Shown in pieces: positions 56,905 to 64,000 of a stretch of DNA of 64,000 nt. The DNA is taken from NCBI GenBank assembly GCA_951640165.1, contig OX621265.1, positions 16,381,001 to 16,445,000 of the forward strand. The letters run 5' to 3'. The DNA is from Pseudoips prasinana (taxonomy: Eukaryota > Arthropoda > Insecta > Lepidoptera > Nolidae). Position 1 is the stretch's first letter, and each line of letters starts with the position of its first letter. A program made the position numbers and the translations under genes. The notes under the pieces were generated by a model. The model was not told where the DNA came from. It did not search any database and was given only the letters and a program-made list of their open reading frames with translations.

Positions 56905-57554
56905 TTGCTGGAAATTCAAAGCTTCCGTAAAGATATTTATAAAAAGTTTGATAGCCAACAAAAAAGCATGGACAATGGTAATATTGCTTTGACAAAAGTT
57001 AAGCATGATATTCAAGATATTGGTTCAAAATTCTTGACACTACGTGAAGAATTTAATGATGTCAAAAAATCGGTAGTATTCCTCTCAGAACACCATGACG
57101 AGCAGCTGAAAATAAATACAAAACAGAATGATTCCCTCTGCGTACTCAAAACTGAGAATTCAAAGATGTCTAACCAACTTAATGTATTGCAAAACAAAGT
57201 TAAACAAATGGAACAGTTGGTTAGAGAATGCAATTTAGAAATTCAGTGTGTACCCTCTGGTACACACCGGTAAAAACCGAAAACTTGTTGAGTATCGTCA
57301 AGGATATAATAAAAACTGTTTCAAGCGATATTGAAGATTCTATGATCGTCAATTACCATCGAGTTGCAAAATTGAACCCCGAATCCAACCGACCACGTAA
57401 CATCATCGTGAAGTTTTCTACGCCGCGCGCACGGGATAACCTGCTAAATGCTGTCCGTCATTTCAACAAGAACCACGTAAATGACAAGCTAAACACTGAA
57501 CATGTATGTATACCGGGGGACAAACAACCAACATATGTTTCAGAAAACTCCTGA
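56905..57554 (+). pseudogene. Retrotransposon ORF1, coiled coil and C-terminal domain
   Basis: 56905-57240 encodes a heptad-like helical stretch (MSNQLNVLQNKVKQMEQLVR) leading to ECNLEIQ. After a frame break near 57240, 57255-57554 encodes ENLLSIVKDIIKTVSSDIED, IVNYHRVAKLN and RNIIVKFSTPRARDNLL, resembling the RNA-binding C-terminal domain of ORF1 proteins. A stop at 57552-57554 precedes further homology. Role: RNA coat and chaperone of the element. Confidence 0.7.
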
Positions 57555-57769
57555 AAACAAGAAAACTTCACGCAGCGGCTCGTCAAGTTGTCAAAGATAA
57601 AAATATCACTGAGTTTGGGTGCGCAACGGGCGTATTTTTTTGCGTAAGGTATTTAACGCTCCACCAATAACGGTTAGGGATCTTAATTTACTGGCAGCTC
57701 TCTGAAATATTATAACTGTAAGTTTTTATTTTATTTTTTGTATTAAATAATATTCACTTTTAAAATATT

Positions 57770-58826
57770 TTATCAAAATGTAAGAGGCTTAAGAACAAAA
57801 ACTGAAAATTGTTATACATTTTTATTGTGTCATAATTTTTACAGAAACCTGGTTAAATAATAGTGTGTATGATAATGAACTAATAGACCAACGTTATAAT
57901 ATATTTAGACATGATCGCTCTACAACTCTTTCTGCTGGCCATAAGAAAGATGGCGGTGGAGTTTTAGTAGCAGTATTAAAACAACATAATGTACTTCGGA
58001 AAATAAGATGGGAATCAAAGTGTGAGGACCTTTGGGTAACGGTGCAAACAAATGTGGGCAATGTTGTAAATATTTGTGCAGTGTACGTACCTCCACCAGT
58101 TAAACTTGATTATTTGGAACTATTCATGAAAAATACGACAGACGTCATTCAAAATAAAATAACCAGTACCTCACAAACTTTATAATATCTGGGGACAATA
58201 ATATCTGGGGACAATGTCACACAGATCATCCTAGCCCCAAACTAAGCAAAGCTTGTACTATGGGTACCAGGCGACGATATACATACTTATATAGATAGAT
58301 AAATACTAATATACATAGAAAACATCCATGACTCAGAAACAAATATTCGTGCTCATCACACAAATATTTGCACTTACCGGGATTCGAACCCAGGACCACC
58401 AGCTTCGTAGGCAGGATCACTACCAACTAGGCTACGGTGACCGTCAAACTTTGTTGATAGGAGACTTCAATTTGTCAGAAATTCAATGGGTACGGGACTC
58501 AAATACATCCAGTCTAACAAATTCAACAGCGTCTAGCAACGTAGTAAACTTATTTCTGGATGGCATTTCTTTCAATAATTTATACCAATGTAATGCTGTC
58601 GTGAACACTAATGATCGAATTCTGGACTTGTTTTTTTGTGATAGCCCCAATTGTGTTAACGTCAGGAAAGCAAATACAAGTATAGAACCTGCCGATTCAC
58701 ATTACCCTAGTATCGAAATAGACCTACATAAACGCTCGAAAGGATTCTTCAAATCCAAAAAAATGCTTAAGCATAATTTTTACATTGCTGATTGTGTTCA
58801 GATAAATAAGGAGCTTATGGAACCTT
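57770..58826 (+). pseudogene. Retrotransposon ORF2, endonuclease, split by a SINE
   Basis: QNVRGLRTKTENCY near 57777 opens the domain, then ETWLNNSVYDNELI (catalytic Glu) after a frame break, KDGGGVLVAVLKQHNVLR and NICAVYVPP. The frame is interrupted at 58181 by a SINE and resumes at 58453 with LLIGDFNLSEIQWVRDS. DRILDLFFCDS and a PADSHYPSIEI stretch (SDH-type His) follow. The frame ends at 58826. The SINE is flanked by direct copies of CAAACTTT, and both sides are in the same frame when it is discounted. Confidence 0.82.
58182..58444 (-). mobile_element. tRNA-headed SINE inserted in the endonuclease, antisense
   Basis: Minus strand: GGTCACCGTAGCCTAGTTGG, an A-box-like TGGTAGTG, then TGGGTTCGAATCCCGG (B box), the family body with GTGTGATGAGCACGAATATT and CTGGTACCCATAGTACAAGC, and a tail made of two copies of ATTGTCCCCAGATATT. 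Flanked by CAAACTTT at 58174-58181 and 58445-58452. Confidence 0.9.
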
Positions 58827-59210
58827 AATTGGCAAGAACTGTGGCGTGAAGCAGGTAGTGTCAATGACATGTTAAAAATATTTGACGACACAATTAAGCC
58901 CATTATTCTGAAATATTCTCCCTTGCGTAAGTCTTATAATGAAAAATACCCAATATGGTATAGTTCGGCGTTGCTCAAGGTTATAAAAGAAAAAAGTGAA
59001 TACCACTCTAATAAAAAAATATGGAAATCCTATTGATAAAGCTACGTTTAATCTCCTCAGAACGAAATGTGATGATATGATTAAATCGTGTTATAATAAC
59101 TTTAAGCAGAAAGCAGCAGATCTTCGAAGAGAAATCTTCGCAAACGACCTAAATATTTTTGGAAGTATCTGAAGGATCAAAAATCCAGCAGCATAACTAT
59201 TCCAAATGAG
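58827..59210 (+). pseudogene. Retrotransposon ORF2, linker region with frame breaks
   Basis: Pieces such as NWQELWREAGSVNDMLKIFD, IKPIILKYSPLRKSYNEKYP and LLRTKCDDMIKSCYNNFKQK can be read across two or more frame shifts. This is the region between endonuclease and RT. Confidence 0.65.
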
Positions 59211-60095
59211 ATGTGGTTAGAAGATACAGTAGACAAAGGTGGTCAGAATATCACAAATCTTTTTGTTAAACACTTTCAGTCCATTTATAACACACAAAGT
59301 CAAATATCATGTACGCCAAAATCAAGTCAATTAAAACATAGCACTTTCAACAGATGTATTATCACAGAACAAGAAGTTTTAAACGCACTAAAAGCACTAG
59401 ACACTGAAAAAGGTCCAGGCCCAGATGGTTTTCCACCAATTTTGTTTAAAAACTTTGCTCATTCCTTATATATTCCTCTCGCAACCCTGCACCGGACTAC
59501 TTTGAATTCCAGCATATTTCCCTCCGAATGGAAGATCGCTCATATAACACCTATACACAAGTCTGGTCAGACCGATGTTGTGTCTAACTATAGACCAATT
59601 TCCATTCTGTCAGTGGCAGGGAAAGTTTTTGAATCATTAATACACAAACAAATGCTTTCTCGTGTCAGACATAAGATTAATGTAAACCAGCATGGCTTCC
59701 TGCCGAAAAAATCTACTACAACAAATTTACTGGAGTACGTTAATGATATTTCCTCAGCTTTAGATAATAACAAAGAAATTCATGCTGTTTACACCGATTT
59801 AAGGCGAGCATTTGATTTAGTAAACCATTCTTTACTGTTGGATAAGCTTTCCGATATAGGCATTCACGGCTCACTTCAGAGATGGTGTGCATCATACCTA
59901 TTAAATTGCTCCCAACTAGTGTCTCTTTGTGGGCATAATTATTTTGTGTTTTCAGCTCCTACAGGAGTTCTTCAAGGATCTCATCTAGGTCCCTTATTCT
60001 TTTTGGTTTTTATTAATGACCTTTGTGACGTCATCGAAAGTAGTTTTAAAATGTATGCTGACGATTTGAAAATTTATACAATGTTTACAAAATGA
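59211..60095 (+). pseudogene. Retrotransposon ORF2, reverse transcriptase core
   Basis: RT motifs in order: LDTEKGPGPDGFPPILFKN, AHITPIHKSGQTDVVSNYRP, QHGFLPKKSTTTNLLEYV, VYTDLRRAFDLVNH (motif A Asp), TGVLQGSHLGPLFFLVFIND and MYADDLKIYT (motif C) at about 60052-60081. The frame ends at 60095 and continues in another frame, so an indel follows motif C. The motif before GVLQG and all catalytic Asp residues look intact. Confidence 0.87.
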
Positions 60096-60305
60096 CATAA
60101 TATATAGAATAGAAAAATGGTGTTCTGACAATTTCATGATTTTAAATTCCGACAAATGTTTCCATATAAAATTTTCTTGTAAGAAAAATCTTTCTCCTAT
60201 AAATTACAAAATAAGAAACAGAAACATACAAGAACTAACAACTATTCGTGATCTGGGCCTTTTTTATACACTGCTTTCAGTTTTAGGCAACATATAGAAG
60301 AAATA

Positions 60306-60857
60306 ATGAAAAAAGCGTCACAATTGTCAGGGTTTTTAAATCGTCAAATGAAAAAATTCAGAAATTCATCTTTAACAATAATTATATATAACTCTATTGT
60401 ACGAAATATCTTTGAATACTGTTGTACCATCTGGAGCTCAGGTTATCAAGTCCACTCAGATCGTATAGAGCGTGTTCGGAAGAGATTTTTATACCATCTG
60501 TCATACACCGACAAGAAATGTCGTTCCCTTACATCTTATCAGAATAGGTTGTCGCACTACAAAGTCACATCTTTAAACTCACGAATAAAAGCTTGTGATG
60601 TAATAATGACGTATAAAACAATTCATGGGCTCATCGAGAGTCCTTGTACACTCGAACGTATAAATTTATCTGTTCCTCGCACAGGTAGTCGTTTGTGCAA
60701 TTATAAAACCTTTAGCTTACCACGCTGTAGGACTAATATTGGCACTCATTCACTTATGTACCGAATGTCAAAAGGTTGCAATGCAATCCAAAATGATATT
60801 GATATTTTCAATTGTTCTTTTGCCTCACTTAAGGATAAACTGAAAATATTACTGTAG
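60306..60857 (+). pseudogene. Retrotransposon ORF2, C-terminal part
   Basis: Encodes MKKASQLSGFLNRQMKKFRN, NSIVRNIFEYCCTIWSSGYQ and RIERVRKRFLYHLSY, the thumb-like region of CR1/Jockey-type RTs (YNSxVRxxxEYxxxIWSP pattern), then a basic tail. The stop is at 60855-60857. The 3' UTR runs about 170 bp to AATAAACGG and an A run. Confidence 0.8.
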
Positions 60858-61047
60858 TATTTTTGCTAATCTAACTGTAGTTAATAGTTTTGTTTAAACT
60901 TAGAATAAGTACCCCTTAAGATAAATTAAGGTTTTGTCTAATTTAGCAAGCTGTGTCTACACTAGAGTAGGGTATATATAAACTTTATTTTTTATTAATC
61001 GATGTTGTCTTATCCAGTTTTGTAGACCAATAAACGGAAAAAAAATT

Positions 61048-61501
61048 ACTAAATGTATGCTGCTATCCTACTTTATAATACCGACATAAAAACAAGTTTC
61101 GACACAAAAAATATCTGTGTTACCGCTTAAACTGAAAATAGAAATACTTCATCGTTGACGCCTTGGAGAGTAGTTTGGATCCATATGATGCTTTTCATCT
61201 ATCATCAATTTCATCGAATCAACTATACGATCAATAAAAATAATCAAATATAAAATAAGGTCACCTGTAGCTTCAACTTCACTGTCGGCAAAAATTGTTT
61301 GTGATATAGCAATAAGAACAATGGAACTGACATTGATACTATAGATAGACGACTGCAACCAAAAAAGGGTGCCCCTGCGTGGTCCAATGGTCCAGGAGAA
61401 AGCAATTAAAATGGGCGTAAAGGTGTTTTTTACGCCCATTTAAAAAAACTGAGGAAAGAATCCCCTATTTACGGAACCCCGCGAATAAAGAACTTTTACT
61501 G
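61048..61501. other. Right part of the pogo-like element
   Basis: The minus-strand open frame at 61149-61439 has no known motif and is not called. The segment ends in the right TIR. Confidence 0.5.
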
Positions 61502-61616
61502 TATTGAGTATAAACCAACCAACTATCTGCCAATTTTAGAATTCCGCATAAAATCTGATATTAGTTAAGTGAAAAACAATAATGTGAAAAATATAATTTG
61601 TTGTTCCTTTTCCCAG

Positions 61617-61739
61617 GTATTTGAGTCTATACGAGAAAAACAGCCTAACTTTGCAGATAAAATATTTCCAATTAATGGAGATGTAATTGATATCAAACTT
61701 GGAGTCAGCGAGGAAGATTGGACCACACTCACTGACGAG
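61617..61739 (+). CDS. Fatty acyl-CoA reductase gene B, exon 3
   Basis: A 123 bp exon in phase 0 at both ends. It encodes VFESIREKQPNFADKIFPIN and GDVIDIKLGVSEEDWTTLTD. The FEMxREKxPxFxxKIxPIxGD pattern followed by LGLSxED is a FAR hallmark, just before the conserved HxAAxxxFD region expected on the next exon. The acceptor is CTTTTCCCAG at 61616 and the donor GTAAAA begins at 61740. The next exon was not found before the window end. Confidence 0.88.
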
Positions 61740-64000
61740 GTAAAACAGTAATTCTTACGTCTTGTGGCTCTTATAACTTTTACTTCATATTTATACTTAT
61801 AGTCTTTGTGGGTCTTGGGGACAGTATTTGTTTATTTGCAAAATTGTTGTGCGATATGAAATTTTCTTAAAGATGTCAACACGCCTGATGTCCAAGTTTC
61901 CACTTTCCTGTTTTTAATATACCATTAAATCAGCAATCAATCTTATTACTAACCTGATGGTAAGCAATCACAGAAGCCTATGGAAACTTTTAACACGTTG
62001 CTCACCAATTAGAAAACTTTATAGTATTGTTTGAACGTTGCTTAGAATCGAATGATAGTATGTTTGTGAAAACCGTAAAAGTGGGCACATTCCACTGCCT
62101 CAGCGTACACGAGCATGGGGAAAAAAATTTGTCCTATTGTACAGAATGAGTTGATCAACATTCATATTCGTTTCGCCAGCATAAAAACGTGTTGCCGGTG
62201 GACATTCAAACATTAATGTCAAGGTAATCGTGAGTCACCTTCTTCTATGGATAAATAACGAGAACATGCTACATAAAACTCTGCAACGAACTGTTACCCA
62301 CAGGTAGTTTCATGCGTTCTTTATTTAAGTGGTAGATGTCTCTTCAACGGAATATCCATAGAACGCCATGTGGCATTGTAAATCACTAAAACGACTTATA
62401 TGTTGATGATTTCTTGACAGGGACTTAATCGTTTTCGTTAAGTCAGCTGCCTTTTCAATTATAAATTTCAAACTAATTGTTCTCCCATACATACAATAAA
62501 AAAAACAATAAAACATCAGTTTTAATCAATCAATTCAAAGTATCAGGAGTATAGTGAATGTTGATCAACATAACCAAAACATAACTAAAATGGTTATTAT
62601 ATAGAATTTTGAATCACTTGGGTTAGTAAAAAGCACGCACAGTTCTCTGAAAATTCTGTGTTAGACTTATAATTTAAGCTTATCTGGGATTATTATGTCC
62701 TATATGATATTAAAATAGCTTGAGAGAGAATTATAAGGTATTTTGATTTCCTATTTTCTTTGTTGATACCCAGATCTGTTTTGTGTTCTACTCCTACTAT
62801 TATTCAGCTCCACTGAATCTCAGATGCCTAAGAAGATGTATGTTCACTTGTATGTATTTGTAGTGTCCAACTAGAGATGATAACGTCGGTACTAATATCT
62901 TATACATTAGCACGCAATTTGGGCGAATAATACCTGACACAGTCCCTATGCTTTTGGCAGATGTCTTACTACAAACTTTGTACATAAAAGAGATTTTGTT
63001 CCAATTAAAGCTCAACCAAAACATTTAAAACTTTACGGTTGCAACCGCGTTTATCACACAAATTATATTCATAAAATATTTCCACAAATTGCCTGAATAT
63101 CCGCTCAATTGCTTTAAAACAATTTTTTTGCCCTTGAGTGCTAGCGGCTCTCGGTGCACGGCAAGCGTTCAACCCACCTCAACTAAAACTTGATTTATGG
63201 TTTTCCTAAAAAGCGCATTTTAAAGATTTTGACTGTTCTGTATAGCCAGTAAAATAAGGTACAAAAGTGTATATGTTAGGTTATTTAAGCTCAAATAAAT
63301 AATATTCCATTAGCGTTTAAACTAGAGGTGTGAGTAAATGTTAGTGTGTGAGTTCTAAATCAAAATTACAGAAAATTTAAATTAAAAAGTGCATAAATAT
63401 TTAATATATCCATAAACTAGATGAATTACTTGATATGATCATGCACATTTGAATATTGTTCATGTGGAAGAATGACAAAAAAACCCAGAATAAAAAGAAT
63501 ACACAAATTTTAAAAGTCGCTCACTGAGATTCAACTACCAATATTAGAATATTTTTGTGCCGTGAAGTTGGTAATAATACGTTTTGTCTATGCTCTTAGT
63601 ATTAGAATTTGTTTTGGATACGTTTAAATAGAGCTCTAACCCATTGTAATAAGGATCATAATGATTTTAAAATAAAATGTCAAAATGCAACCATGGTTGC
63701 AGCGAGCACGGTAGGTATTTGAAATTTTGCAACTGTGGTTGCAGATATAGAATGATTTTAAGACTTTTTGTGTTTTTGAACGGAAAACCAACCCTTGCTT
63801 CTCTTCTCTTTTCTAACATCAGCTGAGCAGAGGACCAAGCTGAATATTATTAAATGATTTTAATAAAGCTGCAAGCCCTTTCAAGGAGTCCAGTTCTATA
63901 ATATACATATCGTGAAAGCGTGCATGATTCTTATATATTTTATATTCACGGAAGTGGTTACTTAACAACAGATAACCAGGTTCAGATAACATGACAAACT
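61740..64000 (+). other. FAR gene B intron 3 and beyond, noncoding
   Basis: No further FAR exon is recognised. 61935-62015 (CTAACCTGATGGTAAGCAAT) looks like a decayed dispersed repeat. Two short TGCAACCATGGTTGCAG-like palindromes lie near 63687-63706 and 63728-63746. The rest is AT-rich without visible structure. Confidence 0.5.

Larger units (their letters stand above)
56385..61047 (+). mobile_element. CR1/Jockey-type retrotransposon with PHD-finger ORF1, near full length
   Basis: A 5' UTR (TGCGTAAAAGTGAAATC near 56402), ORF1 with a PHD-like finger and coiled coil, ORF2 with endonuclease and RT, and a 3' end CCAATAAACGGAAAAAAAAT at about 61029-61048. The copy carries frameshifts and stops in both ORFs and a SINE in its endonuclease. 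It lies within a pogo-like element in FAR gene B intron 2, in the sense direction. Ends are approximate and no target duplication was identified. Confidence 0.8.
56004..61501. mobile_element. Pogo-like TIR element split by a non-LTR insertion
   Basis: CAGTAAAAGCTCTTCCTTCA at 56004 and its inverted counterpart ending GAATAAAGAACTTTTACTG at 61501 (reverse complement CAGTAAAAGTTCTTTATTCG) are flanked by TA (56002-56003 and 61502-61503). CAGT...ATTCGCG ends with TA duplication fit pogo/Tigger-type elements. Once the retrotransposon at 56385-61047 is removed, about 830 bp remain, with no transposase seen, so it would be a non-autonomous copy. It ends 115 bp before FAR gene B exon 3. Confidence 0.65.

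Noticed and set aside
61149..61439. Minus-strand 96-residue frame near the pogo-like right end
   Set aside because: No transposase or other motif. Length is within chance for this composition.

Overview
This 64 kb window looks like a piece of a moth or butterfly (Lepidoptera) chromosome. The grounds are AT-rich DNA, split genes with GT-AG introns, fatty acyl-CoA reductase (FAR) exons, and repeats familiar from Lepidoptera (RTE tails ending in ATG or ATGT repeats, R1-clade and CR1/Jockey-type retrotransposons, tRNA-headed SINEs, a repeat ending in GAGTCCGACTCGCACTTGGC). No bacterial, viral-genome or plasmid features are seen.

Host genes. All convincing host exons lie on the plus strand and belong to two FAR genes arranged head to tail. 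FAR gene A is represented by its last two exons (6882-7071 and 10498-10867, phases compatible), covering the C-terminal FAR_C domain and terminal membrane segment. FAR gene B begins at 43396 with the Rossmann TGGSGFLG motif and continues in exons at 47325-47415 and 61617-61739, then leaves the window. FARs reduce fatty acyl-CoA to fatty alcohols for waxes and, in moths, sex pheromones. The introns of both genes are swollen by transposons. A decayed, intron-containing gene of the DUF7869-like family (51051-54429) is nested in FAR B intron 2.

Mobile DNA, left to right: an RTE element (1-2594) and an antisense RTE piece (3060-3640); SINEs (4.4-5.4 kb); antisense non-LTR remnants in the FAR A intron (7.4-10.0 kb); a decayed CR1/Jockey-type copy (10.9-12.6 kb); an ISL2EU-like DDE transposase with one internal stop (14.6-16.3 kb); an R1-clade element (16.3-21.1 kb) whose ORF1 is split by an unclassified 1783 bp element with a 4 bp target duplication; a mosaic of antisense non-LTR pieces (21.1-22.8 and 24.2-26.4 kb); a broken mariner (26.9-27.8 kb); a fold-back of retrotransposon arms (27.86-28.32 kb); non-LTR fragments carrying TA-flanked MITEs (29-30.1 kb).

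A complete BEL/Pao-type LTR retroelement with an env-like region (31825-40250) sits inside an antisense CR1/Jockey-type element (42.7 kb down to 31.3 kb). Its LTRs differ at one of 218 positions and its 5 bp target duplication is intact, so it looks recent. Its gag, protease, reverse transcriptase, integrase and env regions share one frame, broken by two stops.

FAR B introns hold an internally deleted non-LTR copy (44.15-47.15 kb), another antisense one (48.1-49.6 kb), and at 56-61.5 kb a three-level nest: a SINE in a PHD-finger non-LTR element in a pogo-like TIR element. Beyond 61.75 kb only noncoding intron is visible. Classification is by eye from motifs; no database search was possible.
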